Below are positions 15,122-22,897 of a DNA stretch of 64,000 nucleotides, piece after piece. A program made the position numbers and the translations under genes. A model generated the notes under the pieces. The model was not told where the DNA came from, made no database searches, and saw only the letters and a program-made list of their open reading frames with translations. The DNA is taken from contig NZ_JPOE01000002.1 in assembly GCF_000733775.1 (NCBI RefSeq), forward strand, positions 1,116,001-1,180,000, read 5' to 3'. Numbering within the stretch: the stretch's first letter is position 1; each line of letters opens with the position of its first letter. The stretch comes from Thiomonas sp. FB-Cd (GTDB taxonomy: Bacteria > Pseudomonadota > Gammaproteobacteria > Burkholderiales > Burkholderiaceae_C).

Positions 15122-15916
15122 TCATCGCCCACGGCTCACGGCCAGAGCGTCGGCGGATGGACCGCCGCCCGGTCCAGTTGACCGGTCGATCTGAACCGGC
15201 ACGTACCCCGTCATCTCCACGCTCAGGTTTCGGTGCGTCCCCGCAAGGCCGACTTCCTTGTCGTGGGTGTGCCCATGTAGATTGAGCACGCTCGCAGGCA
15301 GGCCGTTCAGGATCGGGTAATGCGTGAGCCACAGGCGCTCGATGCCTGCGGGGACTCCCGCGCGCGCGGGGATCTCCAGGCAATCCACCACGGCATCGAG
15401 GCCCCAGCGCAGCGGATTGCGCGGGCGCGTGTTGCTTTCGAACACATCATGGTTGCCGAGCACCAGCAGTTTGGAGCCCGGGATCGGTGCGAGCCACTCG
15501 CGCGTGGCCGCATCATCGCGGAAGGTCAGATCGCCCAGGAACACGACCCAGTCTGCGGGTTCGATGCCAACCGCGCAGGCCATGGCCTGCATGCTGTTGT
15601 CCATCGACTGCACATCAGGAAAGGGGCGAGAGCAGAACCGGATGATGTTCGCATGGCCGATATGCAAGTCGCTCCAGAACCACGTGCGCCCGCCGCCTTG
15701 CCAGTGCGCCAGGAAGGCCTCCACGGCGGGCTGGCGACCGGCTTGCTCCATCACAAGGGCAAACGCCTGTCGGGTGCTCTCGCGAGTCACGGCACGCATG
15801 GTGCCGTTGGCATCCGGGGCCTGGGACTGGAGCCAGCGTCGATAGACCGCGCCCACTTCAGCCTGCGACTCGCAGGCCATGACATGCGGCTGAGCGTATT
15901 TCGTCTTCTTGGACAT
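15122..15916 (-). CDS. Metallophosphoesterase 1
   Basis: 264 residues from the ATG at 15916, 8 bp after the stop of the preceding gene. The calcineurin-like phosphoesterase motifs are WSDLHIGHANII near 90, GDLTF near 133, GNHDVF near 159, THYP near 204 and GHTHDKE near 220, giving a complete dinuclear metal site. Residues 1-85 form an extra helical N-terminal region not found in the two neighbours. It is probably a phosphodiesterase or nucleotidase; no substrate can be named. It shares an operon with metallophosphoesterase 2. Confidence 0.85.
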   Translation of the reverse strand: MSKKTKYAQPHVMACESQAEVGAVYRRWLQSQAPDANGTMRAVTRESTRQAFALVMEQAGRQPAVEAFLAHWQGGGRTWFWSDLHIGHANIIRFCSRPFPDVQSMDNSMQAMACAVGIEPADWVVFLGDLTFRDDAATREWLAPIPGSKLLVLGNHDVFESNTRPRNPLRWGLDAVVDCLEIPARAGVPAGIERLWLTHYPILNGLPASVLNLHGHTHDKEVGLAGTHRNLSVEMTGYVPVQIDRSTGPGGGPSADALAVSRGR

Positions 15917-15924
15917 GGGATGCC

Positions 15925-16788
15925 TCACAGCGAAAAGGTCGAGAGCGGATCGAACCCGGTGCTGCCGTTTTCCCCGGGATAGCCGCGCGGGTTCGACACG
16001 CACAGGGTGTGCCCGTGCTGCAGATGCCCTGCAACGTGGCTGTGGCCATAGATCCAAAGGTCGGCGGGCCTTGCCAGCTCGCACGCAGGACCCAGCAGCG
16101 CGGGCTCACCCTGCCTGCCCACGCCATCCCAGCTGTTGGCATACGCGACATCGAGCAGGTTTGCGGGAAACCTGGCGCGGTGCATGGGGGTGTCGATGCA
16201 GGCCAGCGCGGGCGCATGGTGCGTCACCACGACCATGGGCCCCTCAAAGGCCTCGAGCAGGCGCTCGGTGAACCAGGCGCGTGCCGCGCGGCTCAAGGCC
16301 GCCTGATGCTCCGGCGTCATGCGGGCCTGGGCGCGGCCGCCCCAGATGCGTTGGACCGGTCCAACCAGAATCTCCCCAAAATCGGCCATGCACAGTCTGG
16401 CCTCGAACATCGCCTCGGCCACCCGCTCGGGAGCATCGCCGCATGCCGTGAAATCGGTCCACGCGGTTGCGCCCAGAAAGCGCACGCCGCCGATCACGAC
16501 CGCGTCGTGTTCGAGCACGTGGACGCGGCCGGCCATCGGCCCGCACACCGCTTCAGCTTCCTCTCGCAACTGAAGTAGCGCACGCTCGTGATGGCGACCG
16601 TAGAACTCATGATTCCCAGCCACAAACACCAGATCGGCGCCGGAACTCTCGCACAAGGCTGCCCACCGGTGCAGCATCCTGGGATGGGACCCGATGTCGC
16701 CCGCCAGCACGACAGCGTCCACGCCGCCTGCGATGCTCGGCGTGAAGGCGGAAAATTCGGTGTGCAGATCAGAAAAAATTTGAATCAT
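15925..16788 (-). CDS. Metallophosphoesterase 2
   Basis: 287 residues starting MIQIFSDLHTEF, with metal-site motifs FSDLH, VLAGDIGS, VAGNHEFYG, VTHHAP and IYGHSH, all complete. This is the normal N-terminus of the family, so the ATG at 16788 is right, yet its A is the last base of tnpB copy 3 (right end GTTCA). The native ribosome-binding site has therefore been replaced by element sequence, GGCGGGAGAG, which happens to resemble a Shine-Dalgarno site. It reads into metallophosphoesterase 1. It resembles metallophosphoesterase 3 in layout, including the shared VRFLGATAWTD segment, so the two are paralogues. Confidence 0.87.
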   Translation of the reverse strand: MIQIFSDLHTEFSAFTPSIAGGVDAVVLAGDIGSHPRMLHRWAALCESSGADLVFVAGNHEFYGRHHERALLQLREEAEAVCGPMAGRVHVLEHDAVVIGGVRFLGATAWTDFTACGDAPERVAEAMFEARLCMADFGEILVGPVQRIWGGRAQARMTPEHQAALSRAARAWFTERLLEAFEGPMVVVTHHAPALACIDTPMHRARFPANLLDVAYANSWDGVGRQGEPALLGPACELARPADLWIYGHSHVAGHLQHGHTLCVSNPRGYPGENGSTGFDPLSTFSL

Positions 16789-16927
16789 GAACTCTCCCGC
16801 CACTAAGCGCCTGACGGCGCTGTCGTGGGGGTTTCGCGGGTCACGGACCTGGACTTGCCCCGTTGCCGGGGCAGAGGTTTGGGTCTCGCCGCCACGCCCG
16901 TCCCAGGCGTGTCTTGCGTGTTGTGCG
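16788..16927 (-). ncRNA. Predicted omega RNA of tnpB copy 3
   Basis: The right-end hairpin is kept, with outer stem CCACGA/TAGTGG (the inner two positions no longer pair perfectly) and the same inner GCGCC/GGCGC stem. The guide would be the flank below 16788, that is, the first codons of metallophosphoesterase 2. Boundaries are approximate. Confidence 0.45.
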
Positions 16928-18092
16928 CGTCGATGAGCACCACCAACGCGCTGTTGCGGTCGCGCGGGGCCGTGTGCCCGCAGTGCGGGCACACATGCAC
17001 ACGCTGCGCCAACGTCTTGGGAACGCGTTCCCAGCACGCCGCGCAGCGCTGCGACGGTTTGAGTTGGCGCGTGTTGCTCAGATGCAGTCGCGTACCAGCT
17101 TCTTCCGCTTTGTACGCCAGCATCTGATGCGCCATGCCGAACCCCGCCGAGAGCATCTCGCGGTTGAGTCCGGCCTTCTGCCGCACGCGACGGCCCGGCG
17201 CATCCACCGTGCCCTTCGCGCTGCGGCTCATGGTCTTCGGAGCCAGTTGCTCCGTGGCCAGGACGGCGCATTGCTGCACCATCTTGGTTGTTTCCTTGTG
17301 CACGAAGTCCCGGCGCAGGTTGCCGATGCGATCATGCAGCACCGCGATGCCGCGGCTCAATCGCTTGTATCGCACGGAGCCTTTGCGTTTGCGTGCACGC
17401 TGGCGCTGCAGCACTGCAAGGCGCGGCAGCGCCTCGCGCACCCAGCGCGGGTTCGCGATGGGCGGACCCGCGTCAAATGTGGCCCAGTCCGTGATGCCGA
17501 AATCCACGCCACGCCGCATGTCGGCGGTGCGCTCGCGCGCACAGGCCGCATCGGGCACGCGCAGCGTCACCGACACAAACCACTGACCGTTGCGGCGTGT
17601 CAGGGCGATGTCGTTGGGTTTGGCATCAATCCCAAAACGATGCTGCCCACGCGCCCGGATGGACAGGGCGGCCTCGCCGCTGCCGATGCGCAGGGTTGCG
17701 CCACGGCCGCCGTGCTCCATCAGCTTCCACCCAACCGGATCGGGATAGGCAAAACCCGAGAACCGCTTGCTGGATTTGAATCGCGGGAATCCGGGCGTCT
17801 GCCCCGCCTTGACGCGGCGGAAGAACGACTGGAATGCGAGATCCAGCCGCCGCAGCGTTTGCTGCAGCGCGTGGCTACCGAGTTCCATGAACTCAGGCCG
17901 CTTCGCCTTGATCTGCGGCAGGACGTTCTGCTGGTCGTAGTAAGAGATGGACTTCCTGGCCTTGCGCCAGGCGTCGATGCGTTCTTCCAGCGCCGCGTTG
18001 TACAACTCGCAGTGCAGCCGCGTCCACGCCTCAAGCCGCGCAGCTTGCGCGGCATTGGGATACAGCTTGAGCGTGACTTTGCGCCGTTGCAT
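16803..18092 (-). CDS. tnpB: RNA-guided endonuclease TnpB (IS1341-type), copy 3
   Basis: 429 residues. The first 200 residues are nearly identical to copies 1 and 2 (one D-to-E change). From about residue 200 on there are about 20 substitutions, among them GITDWATFDAG, TEQLAPKT, CAACWERVP and RDRNSALVV. RuvC Asp197, Glu281 and Asp378 and the zinc-finger cysteines are all retained, so substitutions are conservative to function. The sharp change in divergence suggests recombination between a local copy and a more distant family member. Confidence 0.92.
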   Translation of the reverse strand: MQRRKVTLKLYPNAAQAARLEAWTRLHCELYNAALEERIDAWRKARKSISYYDQQNVLPQIKAKRPEFMELGSHALQQTLRRLDLAFQSFFRRVKAGQTPGFPRFKSSKRFSGFAYPDPVGWKLMEHGGRGATLRIGSGEAALSIRARGQHRFGIDAKPNDIALTRRNGQWFVSVTLRVPDAACARERTADMRRGVDFGITDWATFDAGPPIANPRWVREALPRLAVLQRQRARKRKGSVRYKRLSRGIAVLHDRIGNLRRDFVHKETTKMVQQCAVLATEQLAPKTMSRSAKGTVDAPGRRVRQKAGLNREMLSAGFGMAHQMLAYKAEEAGTRLHLSNTRQLKPSQRCAACWERVPKTLAQRVHVCPHCGHTAPRDRNSALVVLIDAHNTQDTPGTGVAARPKPLPRQRGKSRSVTRETPTTAPSGA

Positions 18093-18276
18093 GCTGGTAT
18101 TTTATCCAGCATGGCGAGGAACAACAAGCGAAAACCGCCCGCTTGACCCCCTCCTGCCCGGACGGCTTCGCCTATGCGACGCTGTGCGTCGGGCCGGGCT
18201 AGGAAGGGGAATGCGCGGGCATGTGTTCATGTCTAGCGGCCGATGGGTCCGGCGCAAACCTGCGTGTGCGTGGCCA

Positions 18277-19035
18277 TCACAGAGTGATCGTCTGCCACGG
18301 GTTGTACCCGGTGCTCTCCGGGACGTAGCCCACCGGATTGCTCACCACGCGCGTGCCCCTGACGGCATGGTCGACCGGATCGTGCGTATGCCCGTGCACC
18401 CAGAGATCCACGGGGGGACCCATCAGATCCTCCCACGCATTCGCATACGCCGCATCCAGATGGTTGACGTCTGCGGGTGCGCCTTCGGCCCCAGGCCGCA
18501 CGCTGAGCATGCTCGGCGCATGGTGCGTGATCACCACTGTTTTGCCACTAAACGGCTCGGCGAGCCTTTGCTGCAGCCAGGCCTTCGTGATCTTGTTGAT
18601 CATCTCGATGTCCGACAGTCGGATCCTGCGCCAGTTGGCGGCGCGGATGCGCATGAAATCATGCATGGAGCGCGCTGCTTCGTATCGGCCCTCGAATTGG
18701 TTGCCGGTAGCCGTGTAGTCCGTCCAGGCCGTTGCCCCGAGGAAACGCACGCCGTCCATGACCACCTCATCGCGCTCCAGGAAGCGCACGCGGTCGTCGG
18801 AAGCCAGGCGCATTTTCTGCTGCGTGTACTGCAGATGGCCGCGCCAGTACTCATGATTTCCGGCCACCAGCAGCACGCGCCCGGGGAACGCGGAGCGCGC
18901 CCAGTTCACCGCGTGCTCGCCCTTGTGGATATCCCCGGCCAGAATGGTCACGTCCGCATCGAGCACCGATGGTTCGTAGACATAGCCTGGGGCGTCAATT
19001 TCGAGATGGATGTCGGAGAGTAAGTGAATGCGCAT
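18277..19035 (-). CDS. Metallophosphoesterase 3
   Basis: 252 residues beginning MRIHLLSDIHLEI from the ATG at 19035, with AGGAA just upstream. Metal-binding motifs are LLSDIHLE, ILAGDIHKGE, VAGNHEYWRG, ITHHAPS and VHGHTHD. FLGATAWTD and the SNPxGY C-terminal segment are shared with metallophosphoesterase 2. It was probably the first gene of a three-gene operon now split by tnpB copy 3. Substrate unknown; small calcineurin-like proteins of this kind include cyclic-nucleotide and nucleotide phosphodiesterases. Confidence 0.87.
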   Translation of the reverse strand: MRIHLLSDIHLEIDAPGYVYEPSVLDADVTILAGDIHKGEHAVNWARSAFPGRVLLVAGNHEYWRGHLQYTQQKMRLASDDRVRFLERDEVVMDGVRFLGATAWTDYTATGNQFEGRYEAARSMHDFMRIRAANWRRIRLSDIEMINKITKAWLQQRLAEPFSGKTVVITHHAPSMLSVRPGAEGAPADVNHLDAAYANAWEDLMGPPVDLWVHGHTHDPVDHAVRGTRVVSNPVGYVPESTGYNPWQTITL

Positions 19036-19367
19036 GGCGGTTCCTGGTTGTCGCCACGCGGGGCCGTCCCAAAACAGCAAACCCCGCATCGGCGGGGCTT
19101 GCTGTGGGAGACGGTACGCCGAAATTTAGTGGGTCGTCTCATCTTGCGCGCAAGCCCCGGCACGGCCGCTTTTGACGGCCGCCGTCGTCACCCATTCGCC
19201 CCCTAGGGGCCGGCGGGAAAACAGGGATGCGCAGTGCAACGCGTTCATAGCCTCTCATTTTGCATAACACGGCGCACTTGGCAAGCCCGGCCCGCTCGAT
19301 GTTGCCCAGGCAAGACACTCGACTTCGCGGATCTGCCGCTTGCCCCACCCGCACGCCGAGCACGCCT
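19036..19367. other. Intergenic region (332 bp) with terminator
   Basis: No gene is supported. It holds the minus-strand terminator at 19070-19105, a GAGACG/CGTCTC pair flanking it (19108-19113, 19135-19140), and a GC-rich hairpin-prone stretch (about 19165-19215). At 19206-19250 there is weak similarity to the tnpB-element left end on the minus strand. Confidence 0.45.
19070..19105 (-). terminator. Rho-independent terminator
   Basis: On the minus strand ACAGCAAGCCCCGC pairs with GCGGGGTTTGCTGT (one mismatch) and is followed by TTTT. It lies 260 bp after the SDR stop and 35 bp before the metallophosphoesterase 3 start, so it should end SDR transcription; alternatively it attenuates the phosphoesterase genes. 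Confidence 0.7.
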
Positions 19368-20222
19368 TTAGCCTTCGCCGCGGGGAAAATCGGCCCCAAT
19401 GGTCGTGGACTCCCATGCATCGAAATCACGGCGCATCGCGTCAAGCTTCTGCCGTGCCAGCTTGAGCGCTGCTTCGCCCAGGAGCAAGCGCAACGGGGGA
19501 TTGTCCGACAGCGCTGCATCAATGATGGCTTGCGCACCCCGCACCGGATCACCGGCCTGGCTCCCGCTGCGCGCCGCCGTCTGTCTGCGGCGCTCGCCGG
19601 CCGTCGCGTCATACGCATCGATGTGGGTTGCCGACGCCTTGATCGAAGGCCCCGCCCAGTTGGTCCGGAATGGCCCCGGCTCGACGATCAGCACATCGAT
19701 CCCCAGCGGCTTGACCTCGATCGCCAGCGATTCGGAAATGCCTTCCACCGCGTATTTCGTCCCGTGGTAGTACCCCGTCGCGCCAAAGCTCGTGATGCCG
19801 CCGATCGATGACACATTCACGATCAGGCCGCTGCGCTGCTCGCGCATGATCGGCAGCACGGCCTTGGTCATGTTGATGAGGCCAAACACGTTGGTCTCGA
19901 ACATCGCTCGCACGGCTTCGTCCTCACCCTCCTCGATCGCTGCGAGATAGCCGTACCCGGCGTTATTGACGAGCACGTCGATGCGCCCGAACTTGCGCTT
20001 CACCGCCGAGACCGCTTCGTCGATCTGGGCAGGCTTTGTGACGTCAAGCGGCAGCACCATCGCCCGGTCTTGGTGAGCTTCGGCGATGTCGGTCACTTTC
20101 GACGCGTCGCGGGCGGTGACCGCCGCGCGCCACCCTCGTGCGAGCACGAGCTTGGCCAGCTCACGCCCAAAGCCTGTGGAGCAGCCCGTGATCAGCCACA
20201 CCGGATCATCGCGACGCATCAT
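19368..20222 (-). CDS. Short-chain dehydrogenase/reductase
   Basis: 284 residues with a complete classical SDR core: LITGCSTGFGREL (cofactor site), LDVTKP, NNAGYG, VSSIGG with catalytic Ser, and YHGTKYAVEG with catalytic Tyr and Lys, then PGPFRTN. Proteins of this type are NAD(P)-dependent oxidoreductases often annotated only as SDRs. GGAGGA is 8 bases before the ATG at 20222, which favours MMRRDD over a TTG at 20228. It lies downstream of the lipid-modification genes on the same strand, with a 50-bp gap, and may be cotranscribed with them. Confidence 0.9.
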   Translation of the reverse strand: MMRRDDPVWLITGCSTGFGRELAKLVLARGWRAAVTARDASKVTDIAEAHQDRAMVLPLDVTKPAQIDEAVSAVKRKFGRIDVLVNNAGYGYLAAIEEGEDEAVRAMFETNVFGLINMTKAVLPIMREQRSGLIVNVSSIGGITSFGATGYYHGTKYAVEGISESLAIEVKPLGIDVLIVEPGPFRTNWAGPSIKASATHIDAYDATAGERRRQTAARSGSQAGDPVRGAQAIIDAALSDNPPLRLLLGEAALKLARQKLDAMRRDFDAWESTTIGADFPRGEG

Positions 20223-20271
20223 CGTCAAAGTCCTCCATTGTTGTTAACAGGAAAAGCAATGCCAGCGCATC

Positions 20272-21141
20272 TCACTGCAGCAGCAGGCGACGCGTCAGCG
20301 CCGCCACAGGTCGCTCGGTCCAGCGCTGCAGGCGGCTGCTCAATTGCAGGGGCTTCATGACCATGCGCACGGCCAATTCGACGGGATACTCGTGTGCCAT
20401 GATGGCGAACACCCGCTTGCTCATCGCCTCATAGTCCTGGGGCGCATGGCCGAAACGCCAGGACACGGCATGGCGCAGCGCAACGTCCGCGTCGCTCTGG
20501 CGCAGCTCGGCCACCCGGCGCCAGAGCGACGCGGCGACTTGCCAGCGCTTGAGCCCGTCGCGCTGCCGGTACTGCAGGAAGTAGTGGTAGAAGTGCTTGT
20601 AATGCTGCACCTCGTCGGTGCGAATGCGCCAGGTCAAGTCGCGCAGCACCGGCTCGCTGCATACGGCATTGAGCGCCTGGTAGTAGGTCGTCGTGCCCAT
20701 CTCGACGACGCAGCGCGCGGCCATCTCCTGCCCCCGCGTGGGCTCCAGTTCCTCGACGGTGCACAGCTTGCCATATTCGCTGAAAAAATCCGCATACGCA
20801 GCGTCCCAGTCGAATTCCGGCCACACATGCTGCACATAGGCCTTCAGCGCGCGGCCATGCTGCAGCTCCTCGGGCTCCCATTGATCATTCAGCCATGCGG
20901 CAACGGGTGGATCATCCGCGAAGTACTCGATCAGGTTGCGTGTGTAGGTGCTGCTGCCGCTTTCCATGAACGACGCACTGCACAGCAAAAGGAACAGCTC
21001 ATCGCTGCCCCGGACCTGCTCGGCATCGATGCTTGCGTAGTCCAGATCCTGCCAATGCCAGCGCATGCCGTGCCCGCTGCCTTCCACAGCACTGGACGGT
21101 GCCGCTTCCTCGGCAGGCCTCGAATCCGTCGGGGTTGTCAT
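20272..21141 (-). CDS. Ferritin-like di-iron protein
   Basis: 289 residues from an ATG one base after the stop of the methyltransferase gene (TGACATG), so the two are translationally coupled. Two helix motifs suggest a di-iron site: EPEELQHGRALKAYVQ near residue 85 and RTDEVQHYKHFYHYF near 170, both ExxH. The rest is helical and Trp/Tyr-rich. Such proteins are related to ferritin-like oxygenases and acyl-ACP desaturases. Coupled to a cyclopropane-fatty-acid-synthase-like enzyme, it may oxidise or desaturate a membrane acyl chain; this is an inference from context. Confidence 0.75.
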   Translation of the reverse strand: MTTPTDSRPAEEAAPSSAVEGSGHGMRWHWQDLDYASIDAEQVRGSDELFLLLCSASFMESGSSTYTRNLIEYFADDPPVAAWLNDQWEPEELQHGRALKAYVQHVWPEFDWDAAYADFFSEYGKLCTVEELEPTRGQEMAARCVVEMGTTTYYQALNAVCSEPVLRDLTWRIRTDEVQHYKHFYHYFLQYRQRDGLKRWQVAASLWRRVAELRQSDADVALRHAVSWRFGHAPQDYEAMSKRVFAIMAHEYPVELAVRMVMKPLQLSSRLQRWTERPVAALTRRLLLQ

Positions 21142-21142
21142 G

Positions 21143-22504
21143 TCAGACCTCCGTCTCGGCCGCAGCAGCCTGCTCGACAGAGCCGTCCCCGGGCGCGGGC
21201 GCGGGAGCCGCTGCGTCTCCTGTGGCCTTGTCCCCATACATGTAGCTGCGATTGAACGGATAGACGCTTTGGGTGGCACGCAGTGTGCCTGTCGCTGGCT
21301 CGCGGGGCTGCACCACACCGTCGGGCCGGGAGCCAAGGATCTGGAACAACGAGATCCACCCCTGCTCGAAGCTCATGGCTGAGCCGGCCAGATACAGCCG
21401 GTAGGCACGGATGACGCGGTCGGCATCCGCCCCCAGGACCTGGCGCGCTTGACCCTCATGCGCCTCCAGCGCATCGGCCCAGTGCCAAAGCGTCTGCGCG
21501 TAATGCGGTCGCAGGCACTCGGCATCCAGGGGTTCGACGTTGCCTCGCGCCATCGCATCGAGCATCACGCTCACGTGCACGAGCTGGCCACCGGGGAAAA
21601 TGTATTTTTCGATGAAATCCCCCATGCCCCCATCAAGCTGGGCGTTATCGGTGCCGCCAGCCGTGATGCCGTGATTGAGCACCAGACCGCCCGGCTTGAG
21701 CAAGCGACGAATCTTGGCGAAATACACGGGCAGGTTCAGACGCCCGACGTGTTCGCACATACCCACCGACGCCACCTTGTCGAAGCCCTCGCTCTCGTCC
21801 ACATCCCGATAGTCCTGCAGCAGCATGCGCACGCGCCCCTGCAGTCCCTTTTTCTGAATGAGGCCGTTGACGTAGGCGTGCTGGTTCTTCGACAGGGTGA
21901 TGCCGGTGGCATCCACCCCATAGTGCTCGGCGGCCCACAGCAGCAGGCCGCCCCATCCGGCCCCGATGTCGATGAAGCGCTCCCCGGGCTTGAGCAGCAG
22001 CTTCCTGCAAATATGCTCGAGCTTGGCCTCCTGCGCCTGCGCCAGTGACATGCCGGGGTCCAGGAAATAAGCACAGGAATACACACGCAGGGGATCGAGC
22101 CACAGCGCGTAGAAATCGTCCGAGACGTCGTAGTGATGCTGAATCTGTGCCGCGTCACGCGCCTGCGTGTGGCTCATGCGCTCCCACAGCGCGCGCTGCA
22201 TGCGCTGCACCGGACCCGCGCGCTCATGCGTGGGGTCACGGCCGAGAAGTGCAGGCGCCACAGCCATCAAGTCGCGCAGTCGACCTTCGATGTCCAGGCG
22301 GCCTTCCACGTAGTCCTCGGCCACACGCCCGATCGCACCACGTGCCAGATGCAACAGCGCGCGCATGTCCCGAACGATGAGTTGCAGTCGGGGTTGCGCA
22401 GCGCCGATCCGCTGGCCCCCGGGAAGCTGCACTGCGCAAGACAGCGGCAGACTTGCCAGCCGCTGCTCGGTCGACTGCAGCCAAAGGCGGTTAAGCGATT
22501 CCAC
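21143..22504 (-). CDS. Cyclopropane-fatty-acid-synthase-like SAM methyltransferase
   Basis: 453 residues from a GTG at 22504, chosen because GGGAGG lies 7 bases before it and the product then starts MESLNRLWLQSTE. The N-terminal lipid-binding region precedes the class I SAM fold: HHYDVSDDFYALWLD, FIDIGAGWGGLLLWAAEHYG (motif I), GITLSKNQ, and VGMCEHVGRLNLPVYF with the Cys and Glu of the bicarbonate site. It should methylate or cyclopropanate unsaturated phospholipid acyl chains at the inner membrane. The Ala/Pro-rich C-terminal tail is unusual. It is coupled to the ferritin-like gene. Confidence 0.85.
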   Translation of the reverse strand: MESLNRLWLQSTEQRLASLPLSCAVQLPGGQRIGAAQPRLQLIVRDMRALLHLARGAIGRVAEDYVEGRLDIEGRLRDLMAVAPALLGRDPTHERAGPVQRMQRALWERMSHTQARDAAQIQHHYDVSDDFYALWLDPLRVYSCAYFLDPGMSLAQAQEAKLEHICRKLLLKPGERFIDIGAGWGGLLLWAAEHYGVDATGITLSKNQHAYVNGLIQKKGLQGRVRMLLQDYRDVDESEGFDKVASVGMCEHVGRLNLPVYFAKIRRLLKPGGLVLNHGITAGGTDNAQLDGGMGDFIEKYIFPGGQLVHVSVMLDAMARGNVEPLDAECLRPHYAQTLWHWADALEAHEGQARQVLGADADRVIRAYRLYLAGSAMSFEQGWISLFQILGSRPDGVVQPREPATGTLRATQSVYPFNRSYMYGDKATGDAAAPAPAPGDGSVEQAAAAETEV

Positions 22505-22897
22505 GTGGTGCCTCCCTCGGTGAATCGTGCAGCAGCCCTGCACCGGCAGGCCAGGCCCCATCCACGTCCAGGCGGTGTCGTCCTCGACACTCCAGACGCC
22601 ACGGACGGCCCAGCGCCCCTTGACCGCGACCACAATCCTGGCGCGCGCGATCCGTCCATGGATGGCCTGCGCCAACCGGCACAGCCCACCCTCTGGAATA
22701 CCCTAGCTTCATACAAGCATAGCTCCGACTGCGCATGCGTGCATGAACTGCCCATTCCGACACTCCGTAACGGCACGTCGCACACCCGCGTCCCGGGCGT
22801 GGGCACGCCTGCCACGCCGGCCGACAACCGCACCGCCCGCGATGGCGCGCGTCGGCTCCGTCCAGTACACCGGGCGCACCGAGAGCCGAAGTTGCCG
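22505..22897. other. No gene recognised (393 bp)
   Basis: The minus-strand reading continues upstream of the methyltransferase GTG, but without conservation or a ribosome-binding site. AT-richer DNA around 22700-22735 is the likely promoter area for the methyltransferase and ferritin-like genes. No terminator hairpin with a T-run was seen after the patatin gene. Confidence 0.4.

Larger units (their letters stand above)
16788..18224 (-). mobile_element. tnpB-only IS200/IS605-family element, copy 3
   Basis: 1437 bp with the same termini as the other copies: left flank ATGAAC (complement of 18225-18230) and right end GTTCA (complement of 16788-16792). The 5' half is near-identical to copies 1 and 2, while the 3' half differs at many positions, so this copy is mosaic. 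It separates two paralogous metallophosphoesterase genes on the same strand. Confidence 0.9.

Noticed and set aside
15925..17271. A 448-codon reading for metallophosphoesterase 2 extending into tnpB copy 3
   Set aside because: Same artefact: off-frame element sequence. The family N-terminus starts at the ATG at 16788.
19206..19250. Possible further left end of the tnpB-element family on the minus strand (TATGAACGCGTTGC, GCGCATCCC)
   Set aside because: Only about 70 percent similarity over 40 bp of GC-rich DNA, with gaps, and no right end nearby. Too weak to list as an element.
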